A DNA stretch of 9,344 nt from Methylomonas sp. (GCA_026988195.1 JALSLS010000375.1:1-9344); one strand, 5' to 3'; numbered from the stretch's first letter, positions 1 through 7,246 are shown. Numbers and translations: made by a program. The notes: generated by a model not told the origin, from the letters alone.

Positions 1-143
1 TATTACAACTTTTATTTTTTGAAGCGGTGGAGAGGTAGGAAGTCAGAAAAATACCTGTCTTTAATCGTTTTGTTATGAGAAGTTTTTAATAGCTCATTAG
101 CTGTTTTATACCGGTGTGAATGGTGTGTTCAGTAAAAAAACCA

Positions 144-161
144 TACATCATAACTGATGTA
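144..161. promoter_or_regulatory. Inverted repeat, possible operator
   Basis: TACATCA-TAAC-TGATGTA is a perfect 7-bp dyad with a 4-nt spacer. It lies just upstream of the extended -10 candidate, where a regulator would overlap the -35 zone. The dyad is visible directly; an operator role is inferred from position only. It does not resemble the PurR box. Confidence 0.3.
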
Positions 162-173
162 AATTGTTGTTTA

Positions 174-182
174 TGAGATAAT
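174..182 (+). promoter_or_regulatory. Candidate extended -10 promoter for purEK
   Basis: TGAGATAAT fits the extended -10 form TGnTATAAT with one mismatch in the hexamer. No good -35 box lies at 16-18 nt, as is usual for extended -10 promoters. Transcription would start near 189 and give a leader of about 125 nt before purE. AT-rich DNA yields such matches by chance, so confidence is low. Confidence 0.3.
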
Positions 183-315
183 TGGCGTTTTAATATTAAA
201 AGATTATAAAACGGGTTTGCCATTCAGCATAATTTAAAGTGGGTGTATTGTTTCGGCATTGTCATCATTTTAGATTTGAGGGTTTACACTGGTTTTTAAT
301 AAGCAGGAGATATGC

Positions 316-813
316 ATGACCGCATTAATTGGCATTATCATGGGCTCAACATCTGATTGGGAAAACACTATGGAATATGCTGCAGAAACATTGAAACAAC
401 TCAATATTCCACATGAAGTAGAAGTGGTTTCTGCACATAGAACCCCTGATAAGTTATTTAACTATGCAGAAACAGCAGAACAGAAAGGGCTAGAAGTTAT
501 TATTGCTGGGGCTGGCGGGGCTGCACATTTGCCTGGAATGGTTTCAGCAAAAACAGTGGTTCCTGTATTGGGTGTCCCTGTGCAGACAAAAGCACTTAAT
601 GGAATGGATTCTTTATTATCTATCGTACAAATGCCAGCAGGTATTCCAGTAGGTACTTTAGCAATAGGACGTGCAGGGGCTATTAACGCCGCATTATTGG
701 CTGCTGCTATTATTGCTAATAAGCATCCAGAGTACCGTGATGCATTGAATGACTATAGGAAAAATCAAACGGATAAAGTTAATGCAAATCCAGACCCTAG
801 AGAGGTAAGCTAA
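316..813 (+). CDS. purE: N5-carboxyaminoimidazole ribonucleotide mutase (class I PurE)
   Basis: PurE converts N5-CAIR to CAIR in cytosolic de novo purine synthesis, acting on the product of PurK. At 165 residues it has the usual class I length. Visible motifs are the phosphate-binding GSTSD loop (residues 10-14), SAHRTP (39-44) with the catalytic histidine H41, the glycine-rich AGAGGAAHLPG segment (64-74) and GVPVQ (86-90). The combination with a following purK supports a mutase of the bacterial class rather than the class II carboxylase. The start at 316 has a strong AGGAG site at 305-309 with a 6-nt spacer; another ATG at 312-314 is out of frame and too close to the AGGAG. The TAA stop shares its last base with the purK ATG, so the two are translationally coupled. 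The C-terminal tail after about residue 150 is polar and probably flexible. Confidence 0.97.
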   Translation: MTALIGIIMGSTSDWENTMEYAAETLKQLNIPHEVEVVSAHRTPDKLFNYAETAEQKGLEVIIAGAGGAAHLPGMVSAKTVVPVLGVPVQTKALNGMDSLLSIVQMPAGIPVGTLAIGRAGAINAALLAAAIIANKHPEYRDALNDYRKNQTDKVNANPDPREVS

Positions 814-1907
814 TGAAAGTAGGTATTCTGGGCGGTGGTCAACTGGCACGAATGATAGCTTTAGCGGGTTATCCGTTAGATGTGGAATTTATTGTTTTAG
901 ATCCTAGTGATCATGCGGGTGCGACTGGTTTAGCAGAGCATTTACAGGGTGATTATACCGACAAAGCTTTGTTGGCAGAGCTTGCTAAAAAAGCCGATGT
1001 GGTGACCTATGAGTTTGAAAATGTTCCTGCTGAGGTGGCGGCTTTTTTAGCTGAACATACGCGTGTGTACCCTGCACCGAATGCACTGTCAGTTTCTCAA
1101 GATCGCTTACATGAAAAAGAATTCTTTCACCAGCTTAATATTCCAACCGCTCACTATGCTACAATCGGCAGTTTAGAAGACTTGCGACAAGCAATGGAGC
1201 ATATTAAGTATCCCGCTATCTTGAAAAGTAGACGGATGGGATATGATGGCAAAGGGCAAGTCTTTTTAAAGTCTGAGGGGCAGCTAGCTGAAGCCTGGGA
1301 TGCCGTTGAAAGAGTTGATTGTGTGGTTGAAGGTTTTGTCGATTTTCAACGAGAAGTGTCTATTATTGCGGCACGTCGAGCTAATGGTGAGATTGCATTT
1401 TATCCTTTATCTGAAAATATCCATGAAAAAGGTATTTTGCGTGTTGCAGAATGTTGTGTGGGTGATAAGCTACAACAACAGGCGGAATCGTATGTGGTTA
1501 AACTGCTTGATGCTTTAGATTATGTGGGTGTTGTTGCATTAGAATTGTTTGATGTCGATGGTTCGTTTGTGGCAAATGAGTTTGCCCCTCGGGTTCATAA
1601 CTCAGGACACTGGACAATTGAAGGGGCAGAAACCAGCCAGTTTGAAAATCATTTGCGTGCCATTTTAAATCTGCCTTTGGGGTCGACTAAAGCACGAGGG
1701 TATACTGGGATGGTCAATTTTATTGGAGGACTGCCTACAATAGAGAGCGTGTTAAATATTCCTAATGCTCATTATCACTTGTATGCAAAGTCACCAAGAA
1801 AAGGTCGAAAAGTCGCTCATGCTACGGTAAGAGCGGATAGCAAAGAGGAATATTCCAAGTCTCTTCAGAAATTAATTGAGTTGGCTAAATCTACGGATGA
1901 TTCCTAG
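813..1907 (+). CDS. purK: N5-carboxyaminoimidazole ribonucleotide synthase (ATP-grasp)
   Basis: PurK uses ATP and bicarbonate to carboxylate aminoimidazole ribonucleotide to N5-CAIR, the substrate of PurE encoded just upstream. The 364-residue protein shows the N-terminal GGGQLARM nucleotide-fold motif (residues 7-14), YEFENVP (66-72), the ATP-grasp glycine loop KSRRMGYDGKGQ (138-149), EGFVDFQREVS (173-183), the ELFD segment (244-247) and NEFAPRVHNSGHWT (255-268), which supplies metal- and substrate-binding residues of the ATP-grasp core. The small C-terminal domain ends with GRKVAHATV (331-339), matching the family. The ATG overlaps the purE stop by one base, and an AGAGG site at 801-805 within the purE end gives a 7-nt spacer. 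A shared transcript with purE is near certain. No intrinsic terminator follows the TAG. Confidence 0.97.
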   Translation: MKVGILGGGQLARMIALAGYPLDVEFIVLDPSDHAGATGLAEHLQGDYTDKALLAELAKKADVVTYEFENVPAEVAAFLAEHTRVYPAPNALSVSQDRLHEKEFFHQLNIPTAHYATIGSLEDLRQAMEHIKYPAILKSRRMGYDGKGQVFLKSEGQLAEAWDAVERVDCVVEGFVDFQREVSIIAARRANGEIAFYPLSENIHEKGILRVAECCVGDKLQQQAESYVVKLLDALDYVGVVALELFDVDGSFVANEFAPRVHNSGHWTIEGAETSQFENHLRAILNLPLGSTKARGYTGMVNFIGGLPTIESVLNIPNAHYHLYAKSPRKGRKVAHATVRADSKEEYSKSLQKLIELAKSTDDS

Positions 1908-1996
1908 GAACTGCCCGAGAATAGAAAGTAGTTTTTGGGTAACGCAGAATTTTTTGATCATAACAGTAAGGAATTAGCACAGAATAAACTACCAAT

Positions 1997-2109
1997 ATAG
2001 CCCAGCATATTTGCTTGGTTGAGCCTGTTGGATTTCGTTTTATTGCTTTGCAAAAATCTTGGAAACTACTGTTGCGTTGCGTTGCTCTACTACACACCAC
2101 CTATGGTGT
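1997..2109. repeat. Dispersed intergenic repeat, copy A
   Basis: Positions 1997-2026 match 4639-4668 at 26 of 30 bases. About 80 bases further on, TGCGTTGCTCTAC (2078-2090) matches TGCATTGCTCTAC (4714-4726). The spacing between blocks is similar (81 against 75 nt), and each copy ends in a hairpin: here ACACCA-CCTA-TGGTGT (2094-2109). Three tandem GTTGC units (2071-2085) lead into the second block. These are two diverged copies of one short non-coding element; the exact borders are uncertain. Confidence 0.7.
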
Positions 2110-2127
2110 TATAATTCAGTTTACAGT

Positions 2128-2143
2128 GTAATCCATTGATTAC
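2128..2143. repeat. Small perfect hairpin
   Basis: GTAATC-CATT-GATTAC forms a 6-bp stem with a 4-nt loop shortly after repeat copy A. No T-run follows on either strand, so it is not a standard terminator. It may belong to the right end of the repeat. Confidence 0.4.
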
Positions 2144-2331
2144 GAAACAATACCCCATAACTTAATGGCTGCGGCGCTGGAGCTAAGGGTGGGGGGGATT
2201 TGCTGCCGGTTACCTAAGGTTTGGTAATGTTAGTATTATCAAGTCTGTGTAAGTTTTGTATTAATGAATGAAATATGGCTTAGCTTTGTTTCTTGATATC
2301 GACAATAAAAACTTTTACTCCATAGAAAAAT

Positions 2332-4410
2332 ATGACTCTTGACGTTTATCTATCAATTTTTACTTTAATGTTTTTCTCCTTGGGGATTAACCTTCTATCC
2401 CTAAAAACTCGGATACCTTATACCGTCTTATTGGTGATAGGAGGCTCTTTATTAGTCCCTTTATCAAAAATTGAGCTTTTTTCTTTTGTCACCACTTTTC
2501 AGCTGACACCTGAGTCATTGTTTTTTATTTTTCTCCCTATTCTGATTTTTGAATCCGCCTACAATATAAATATACGAAATATTAGGGACAATAAATTCTC
2601 TATCAGTATGCTGGCGATTGTTGGTTTGTTAATTTCAACCTTTTTTATTGGTTTTGTGGGTTATTGGTGTTTTCAGCTACTGGGATATGATATTCCTCTT
2701 TTAGTCACTTTACTGTTTGGGGCTATTATTTCAGCAACCGACCCCGTTGCCGTGTTGTCACTATTTAAAGACTACGGAGCACCTCGCCGGCTAACTTTAA
2801 TATTTGAAGGAGAAAGCCTATTTAACGATGGGACTGCCTTTGCTGTTTTCTTAGTGATTTTAGGTGTTATTCAACATGGGTTCCATGGGGCTGAGACAAT
2901 TTTACAAGGTGTGTTTTCATTTTCTACCATGATTTTAGGCGGTGCCTTTTTTGGCCTGTTTATGGGCTTGTTATTTTCTAAGCTGATTGAATGTGTGAAA
3001 GGTAATGAGCATTTAGAGATTACATTAACCTTATTAGTTGCTCACTTTACCTTTTTGTTCACTGAGCTACTTTCAGAAAATTTGATGATTTATGGACACC
3101 CTATTCATTTATCCTCAATTATTGCGACGCTTGTATCTTCCATTGTAATGGGAAATTTTGGCCGTTATAAAATGTCTTCAGGCGTTGATGAATACATGGA
3201 AAAATTCTGGAGTTATTTTGCTTTTTTGGCTAACTCTTTGGTTTTTATTTTAATGGGATTGTTATTTGCCAGTCTATCCATTTCAATACATGTTGCCATT
3301 TTGCCTATTTTATTGATGATTTTATTGGTGACAGTCGCGAGAGCTATCTCTGTTTATATCTCTATGGGACTGGCTAATTTGAATAAGTCAGAAGAAGATA
3401 TTCCTAGGAACTGGCAGCATTTACTATCGTGGGGAAGTTTGCGAGGTGCTATTGCCGTTATTATGGTGATGATTATTCCTGATGATCTCAGTCTTCCTAA
3501 TTGGAATTACGATTTTTCAATTAAAGAATTTATCACTGCCATTACTATTGGGAGTATATATTTCACTTTATTGGTTAAGGCAACAACCATAGGAAAAGTG
3601 ATTCGATGGTTAAAAATTGATGTTTTATTACCTCATGAGCAAATGAGTTATTTTAAAAGTCAGGCTTTTATATATCAAACCATAAAAGTTAAAACCCAAG
3701 AGCTTGCTGAAAATAAGGATCTTAGTGAGGCACAGTTTCAAGCCTTGACCACTAAATACGATAGTCTGTATCAACAAGTTTGTCAGCAATGCCGCGAGAA
3801 AGGTAAAGACCAAGGCCATGTCGCTAAAAACATGCTGTTACTATATACCTTGGCTGTGCAAAAAAGTGAATTAAAAGAATTATTTAGGCGCGATGAGATT
3901 AATGAAAGTATTTATAAAAAAAACTTATCAATCATAGAAATACAAATAGAACGGGTTGAGTTGGATAAGCCACAAATTGGCTCTCTTAATACTTATTTTG
4001 ATGGCTGGGTTGACCGTCTTAATCAATTTCTTAATCGCCCATTATTTTTATCCGATACCCTGAGTGAAACTCAAGAACTCTATCTTTATTACCGAACGCA
4101 ACATAAACTTATTAGTAAAGTGCTTGATGAGCTTGAATTAATAAATAAATCGCCTTTAATTGAAATTTTTGATGATGCTAAGGCTTTAAAAAATGCAATA
4201 TATATTTATCACCAGTTAAAAAATAAAAATATCCAACAAATGAAGGATGAGTTGATGTCAAATAAAGATCTTTTAGATGACTTGAATGCTCAATCCGCTG
4301 AGGCTTTGCTGAATATTACAAAGTCAGATACTTTAAAAGAGTTATATGCGAAAGAAATTATTTCGAGTAAGTTATTTATCATACTGAAAAAAGAAATTTG
4401 TGAACCGTAA
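2332..4410 (+). CDS. CPA1-family cation/proton antiporter (NhaP/NHE-like) with long soluble tail
   Basis: An inner-membrane antiporter that exchanges Na+ (or K+) for H+, contributing to pH and salt homeostasis. Residues 1 to about 420 form 12-13 hydrophobic helices. Key motifs are FIFLPILIFESAYN (65-78), SATDPVAV (134-141) in the discontinuous helix, and FEGESLFNDGTA (158-169) with the N165-D166 pair that marks electroneutral CPA1 exchangers rather than the DD pair of electrogenic CPA2 members. WGSLRGAIAV (367-376) supplies the conserved arginine. Residues 431-692 are hydrophilic, Lys/Glu/Leu-rich and probably helical, with no domain I recognise; tails of this kind usually regulate transport. 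The ATG at 2332 fits the family N-terminus, but the upstream CATAGAAAAAT is a poor ribosome site. The gene is flanked by repeat-filled gaps and looks monocistronic. Ion preference cannot be read from sequence. Confidence 0.93.
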   Translation: MTLDVYLSIFTLMFFSLGINLLSLKTRIPYTVLLVIGGSLLVPLSKIELFSFVTTFQLTPESLFFIFLPILIFESAYNINIRNIRDNKFSISMLAIVGLLISTFFIGFVGYWCFQLLGYDIPLLVTLLFGAIISATDPVAVLSLFKDYGAPRRLTLIFEGESLFNDGTAFAVFLVILGVIQHGFHGAETILQGVFSFSTMILGGAFFGLFMGLLFSKLIECVKGNEHLEITLTLLVAHFTFLFTELLSENLMIYGHPIHLSSIIATLVSSIVMGNFGRYKMSSGVDEYMEKFWSYFAFLANSLVFILMGLLFASLSISIHVAILPILLMILLVTVARAISVYISMGLANLNKSEEDIPRNWQHLLSWGSLRGAIAVIMVMIIPDDLSLPNWNYDFSIKEFITAITIGSIYFTLLVKATTIGKVIRWLKIDVLLPHEQMSYFKSQAFIYQTIKVKTQELAENKDLSEAQFQALTTKYDSLYQQVCQQCREKGKDQGHVAKNMLLLYTLAVQKSELKELFRRDEINESIYKKNLSIIEIQIERVELDKPQIGSLNTYFDGWVDRLNQFLNRPLFLSDTLSETQELYLYYRTQHKLISKVLDELELINKSPLIEIFDDAKALKNAIYIYHQLKNKNIQQMKDELMSNKDLLDDLNAQSAEALLNITKSDTLKELYAKEIISSKLFIILKKEICEP

Positions 4411-4543
4411 GAAATGTGCATGAAATGATATCCTGCAGTAATAAGGTGGGGTTTTTACTTCAGGGGAACTGGAGCCTCTTTTACTACTCGGCTTTACACT
4501 TTTTAGCGATCAACTTAAAGTGGAGCAGAGCTTCATGAAAAAA

Positions 4544-4581
4544 GTAGGGTGGGCAGTTTTCTTGCCCACCATCAATACGGC
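4544..4581. repeat. Reduced copy of the GTAGG/GGGCA palindromic element
   Basis: GTAGGGTGGGCA opens a perfect 8-bp stem, GGTGGGCA (4548-4555)/TGCCCACC (4563-4570), with a 7-nt T-rich loop, followed by ATCAATACGGC. The full element at 9031-9116 starts GTAGGATGGGCA and contains ATCAATATGGC, and both are preceded by AGCTTCA and an A-run. This copy has lost the middle and the distal arm. The T-run is in the loop and not after the stem, so it is not a normal terminator. Confidence 0.7.
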
Positions 4582-4602
4582 AAACACGGAGGGCAGAAAA
4601 GA

Positions 4603-4611
4603 TTATCCACA
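4603..4611 (+). promoter_or_regulatory. Perfect DnaA-box sequence (isolated)
   Basis: TTATCCACA is identical to the high-affinity DnaA box consensus. I see no second strong box nearby and no DnaA, DnaN or GidA gene, so this is not an origin on present evidence. It could titrate DnaA or be chance. Confidence 0.35.
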
Positions 4612-4638
4612 GTTTATAAGCTATCCTGCCTTAAATTC

Positions 4639-4753
4639 ATAGCCCAGAATATTCGCTTGATTAAGCCTTCGTAGGAGCGCCCTCCCTCGGAATTACTCCT
4701 CGATAATAGCTCCTGCATTGCTCTACCTACGTGCATAATCTACATGGATGTAG
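4639..4753. repeat. Dispersed intergenic repeat, copy B
   Basis: Counterpart of copy A at 1997-2109. Positions 4639-4668 match its first block at 26/30, and TGCATTGCTCTAC (4714-4726) matches its second. The copy ends in the hairpin CTACAT-GG-ATGTAG (4740-4753), which replaces the ACACCA/TGGTGT hairpin of copy A at a comparable place. It overlaps the left end of the 199-bp inverted-repeat unit, so the two families are interleaved or are parts of one larger element. Confidence 0.7.
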
Positions 4754-4869
4754 TGAATGCAGATATTGCAAGAGCAAATATCTGTCCATGCACTGGCCGG
4801 CGCGATTAAAATAATGCTCTTTTCTCTAAAACCTTCAATTACTTTCGCGCCGAGGGCGGACGCTCCTAC
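4671..4869. repeat. REP/REPIN-like unit with inverted GTAGGAGCG ends
   Basis: The left end 4671-4690 (GTAGGAGCGCCCTCCCTCGG) is the inverse of 4850-4869 (CCGAGGGCGGACGCTCCTAC) at 18 of 20 bases, enclosing 159 nt. The right end folds as GCG-CCG, loop AGGG, CGG, bulged A, CGC (4847-4863), with GTAG at its foot on the minus strand. GTAG plus a bulged GC hairpin is the known signature of REP sequences that REP-associated tyrosine transposases (RAYTs) act on. Inside are CGGCGCGA (4798-4805)/TCGCGCCG (4845-4852) and the branched palindrome at 4731-4793. No RAYT gene is in the window; mobilisation in trans is inference. Confidence 0.65.
4731..4793. repeat. Branched palindrome (three-way junction)
   Basis: A closing stem GTGCAT (4731-4736)/ATGCAC (4788-4793) encloses two hairpins: CTACAT-GG-ATGTAG (4740-4753) and CAGATATT-GC...GC-A-AATATCTG (4760-4784), the latter with 8 bp plus 2 bp around a bulged A and an AAGA loop. 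The 63 nt can form a cruciform with two arms. It is the core of the 199-bp unit. Confidence 0.6.
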
Positions 4870-4877
4870 TTTCCCTC

Positions 4878-4910
4878 CCCTCATTCCCTTTATAAAAAAC
4901 GGAATGAGGG
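4878..4910 (-). terminator. Stem-loop at the topA 3' end
   Basis: CCCTCATTCC (4878-4887) and GGAATGAGGG (4901-4910) form a perfect 10-bp stem around a 13-nt loop, 8 nt beyond the topA stop. On the topA strand the T-run lies in the loop and the sequence after the stem is purine-rich, so it is not a textbook intrinsic terminator. It may protect the mRNA 3' end or stop transcription by another route. Confidence 0.35.
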
Positions 4911-4918
4911 TAAGTGTA

Positions 4919-7246
4919 TCAACCTTGAGGTGGGGCTTTAGGGCCATTGATGTCTTCAGGGTCTCCTTCATAAGGCGTGGCATATTTGCATTCCTTTTGA
5001 GGGCACACTTTTTCAGGACCACGTCTTTTGGTCGATTTTAGAGTGAGTACCGGCCAATTACAGTCAGGGCAGTTTTCTTTTATGGGAGCATTCCATAAGG
5101 CATAATCACATTTTGGATAACCTGCACAAGAATAAAACACTTTTCCATGGCGTGATTTACGTTTAAGAATATTGTCTTTATGACATTGTGGGCACTCAAC
5201 CCCAGTATCTAATGGTTTTTCTAAGGGTTCAATGTGTTTACATTTAGGGTAGTTGCTACAACCAATAAACTTACCATAACGGCCTGTTTTAATAATAAGG
5301 TCTGATTCACATTTAGGGCAGCTTCGCCCTTCCACTATTTCAGGTGCGGCAGCTTCAGTGCCATCATCATTTAGATTACGTGTATAAGAGCAGGTTGGAT
5401 AGTCAGTACAGCCTATAAAGCGACCATTACGACCTAGCCTAATTGAAAGCTGTTTATCACATTCAGGGCACTTTTCATCTAAGGCTTCTTGGGTAACATC
5501 TTTACGCTGGACGCTTTCTTCTTTTTCAACAATAAGTTTGGTGAAAGGAGTCCAAAAATCTTGCATTAAGGGGATCCACTCTTTTTCACCCCTGGCAACG
5601 GCATCCAAATCATCTTCTAAGTTGGCGGTAAAATCATAATCAACATACTTTGTAAAATGTTCGGTTAAAAACTTATTTACAATGCGCCCCACATCGGTAG
5701 GGTGAAAACGTTTTTTCTCTAAAGTGACGTATTCTCTATTTTGTAGGGTAGAGATAATGGAAGAGTATGTTGATGGTCTACCAATACCATGTTCTTCAAG
5801 GGATTTAACTAAACTCGCTTCGCCAAAACGGGGGGGTGGCTCTGTAAAATGTTGGGTGGCAATAATTTCATTAAGAGGTACGGGGCGGCCTTCTTCCATA
5901 GGGGGTAGAAAGCTTTCTTTATCGTCACCTTCTTTACTGTCATCTTTACCTTCAAGGTAAACAGCCATAAAGCCTGGCTTATGAATAGTTGAGCCCGTCG
6001 CTCTAAATATATTGTCTTTACTACCACAACTTAAATCAACTGAAACCTGATTCAAGGTTGCGTGAATCATTTGACAGGCAACCGTTCGTTTCCAAATTAA
6101 CTCATACAGTTTAAATTGGTCGGAGGTTAAATTGCTTTTGATTTTGTCGGGTAAATTAAAGGCAGAAGTTGGGCGAATGGCTTCGTGTGCCTCTTGGGCA
6201 TTTTTAGATTTAGTTTTAAATGATCGCGGCTCTTTAGGTACATTTTCTTTACCGTATTTTTCTGCAATCAGCTCACGTAACTGTCCCAGTGCTTCTTCTG
6301 ACAGATTAACCGAGTCGGTACGCATATAGCTAATTAAACCTGAGGTTTCACCATTAACTTCAATCCCTTCATAAAGCTGTTGGGCAACCATCATGGTCTT
6401 CTTGGTCGTGAACCCCAGCTTTCTAGAAGCTTCTTGTTGTAATGTTGAAGTAATGAACGGTGCTGCTGGGTTACGCTTACGTTGTTTCTTTTCTAGTTTT
6501 TCAACGACTAGCTGTCCATCGGCCGCAGCTAATAAAGTGTGTTTGACTTTTTCAGCGTGATCTTCATCGGTGATACTAAACTGGCTAAGTTTTTTACCTT
6601 CAAAATGGGTTAGCTTGGCTTTAAAGGCTTGGTCTTGTGCTTTAAGTTGAGCCGTATGTGTCCAGTATTCTTTTTTCTTGAAAGCTTCAATTTCAAGTTC
6701 ACGCTCAACAATCATCCGTAAAGCAGGGCTTTGTACCCGGCCTGCTGATAAGCCTCTACGGATTTTTTTCCATAATAAGGGTGACAGGTTAAAACCAACT
6801 AAATAATCTAATGCACGTCGTGCTTGTTGTGCATTAACCATGGTGATGGATAATTCAGTCGGGTTGGCAATGGCTTCAGTGACGGCTTTTTTGGTGATTT
6901 CATGGAAAACGACACGTTGTACATTTTTGTCTTTGAGTAATTTTTTAGCTTTTAAGTGTTCAAATACATGCCATGAAATAGCTTCCCCCTCTCTATCAGG
7001 GTCAGTTGCGAGGTACAATGTTTCGGCTTTTTTTACCGCTTTGGTTATTTCTTGTAAATGACGTTGATTTCGTTCAATGATTTGGTATTTCATGGCGAAA
7101 TCATTGTCGGTGTCAACGGCACCTTCTTTCGGAATTAAGTCTCTTACATGACCGTAAGACGCTAGAACCTGAAAATCTTTTCCCAGATACTTTTCAATCG
7201 TCTTACATTTTGCAGGTGACTCTACAATAACAAGATTCTTACTCAT
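4919..7246 (-). CDS. topA: DNA topoisomerase I (type IA)
   Basis: TopA relaxes negative supercoils by cutting one strand through a 5'-phosphotyrosine link. The 775 residues show an N-terminal Toprim domain with E9 (LVIVESPAK) and TDPDREGE (81-88) giving the acidic metal ligands D82, D84 and E86, then the core with ALDYLVGFNLSPLLWKKI (145-162), LSAGRVQSPALR (166-177) and the catalytic tyrosine Y307 in GLISYMRTDS, plus HGIGRPSTY (486-494). Four four-cysteine zinc ribbons follow: C593/C596/C613/C619, C643/C646/C663/C669, C685/C688/C707/C713 and C726/C729/C748/C753. It is about 90 residues shorter than E. coli TopA (865). Some of that is a smaller Toprim insert, since D82 here corresponds to D111 in E. 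coli. The ATG is 14 nt after the smg stop with no clear ribosome site, suggesting coupling to smg translation. C14 replaces the more common alanine of PAKAKT. Confidence 0.97.
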   Translation of the reverse strand: MSKNLVIVESPAKCKTIEKYLGKDFQVLASYGHVRDLIPKEGAVDTDNDFAMKYQIIERNQRHLQEITKAVKKAETLYLATDPDREGEAISWHVFEHLKAKKLLKDKNVQRVVFHEITKKAVTEAIANPTELSITMVNAQQARRALDYLVGFNLSPLLWKKIRRGLSAGRVQSPALRMIVERELEIEAFKKKEYWTHTAQLKAQDQAFKAKLTHFEGKKLSQFSITDEDHAEKVKHTLLAAADGQLVVEKLEKKQRKRNPAAPFITSTLQQEASRKLGFTTKKTMMVAQQLYEGIEVNGETSGLISYMRTDSVNLSEEALGQLRELIAEKYGKENVPKEPRSFKTKSKNAQEAHEAIRPTSAFNLPDKIKSNLTSDQFKLYELIWKRTVACQMIHATLNQVSVDLSCGSKDNIFRATGSTIHKPGFMAVYLEGKDDSKEGDDKESFLPPMEEGRPVPLNEIIATQHFTEPPPRFGEASLVKSLEEHGIGRPSTYSSIISTLQNREYVTLEKKRFHPTDVGRIVNKFLTEHFTKYVDYDFTANLEDDLDAVARGEKEWIPLMQDFWTPFTKLIVEKEESVQRKDVTQEALDEKCPECDKQLSIRLGRNGRFIGCTDYPTCSYTRNLNDDGTEAAAPEIVEGRSCPKCESDLIIKTGRYGKFIGCSNYPKCKHIEPLEKPLDTGVECPQCHKDNILKRKSRHGKVFYSCAGYPKCDYALWNAPIKENCPDCNWPVLTLKSTKRRGPEKVCPQKECKYATPYEGDPEDINGPKAPPQG

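Larger units (their letters stand above)
1..315. other. Non-coding leader upstream of purE
   Basis: AT-rich stretch with no supportable gene. It holds an inverted repeat at 144-161, an extended -10 candidate at 174-182 and a perfect 14-nt AT palindrome at 188-201 (TTTTAATATTAAAA). A weak stem AGGTA (33-37)/TACCT (52-56) might end an upstream transcript, but it has a long loop and no clean T-run. I found no match to the E. coli PurR operator (ACGCAAACGTTTGCGT type). Confidence 0.6.
1908..2331. other. Intergenic region between purK and the antiporter gene
   Basis: This 424-nt gap has no credible gene. It contains dispersed repeat copy A (1997-2109), a perfect hairpin at 2128-2143 and a run of seven G at 2191-2197. 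The weaker dyad TTACC (2210-2214)/GGTAA (2223-2227) lies beyond the G run. The 3' part (2220-2331) must hold the antiporter promoter, but I see no convincing -35/-10 pair. No T-tailed hairpin ends purEK. Confidence 0.6.
4411..4918. other. Repeat-mosaic gap between convergent antiporter and topA genes
   Basis: This 508-nt gap separates two convergent genes. Positions 4411-4512 show nothing I recognise and no clear terminator for the antiporter gene. From about 4513 on it is almost wholly palindromic: a reduced GTAGG/GGGCA element, a TTATCCACA nonamer, repeat copy B, an inverted-repeat-bounded 199-bp unit and a stem-loop beside the topA stop. Open frames crossing it on both strands have no family features and are by-products of the repeats and of topA. 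Confidence 0.7.

Noticed and set aside
1..78. Frame open from the window edge to TGA at 76-78
   Set aside because: Only 25 codons with no recognisable C-terminus; could be the end of an upstream gene but cannot be supported.
1900..1913. Exact 14-mer ATTCCTAGGAACTG shared with 3400-3413 inside the antiporter gene
   Set aside because: Flanks differ at once, one copy is coding, and a chance match of this length in a 9-kb window is plausible.
1891..2100. Minus-strand open frame of 69 codons after purK
   Set aside because: It runs through dispersed repeat copy A and the purK end; no ribosome site and no family features.
4548..4570. GGTGGGCA/TGCCCACC stem as terminator of the antiporter gene
   Set aside because: The T-run is in the loop and not after the stem; it matches the dispersed palindromic family.
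4723..5041. Open frames on both strands across the topA 3' end
   Set aside because: Overlap topA's last zinc ribbon and the REPIN-like unit; explained by these.
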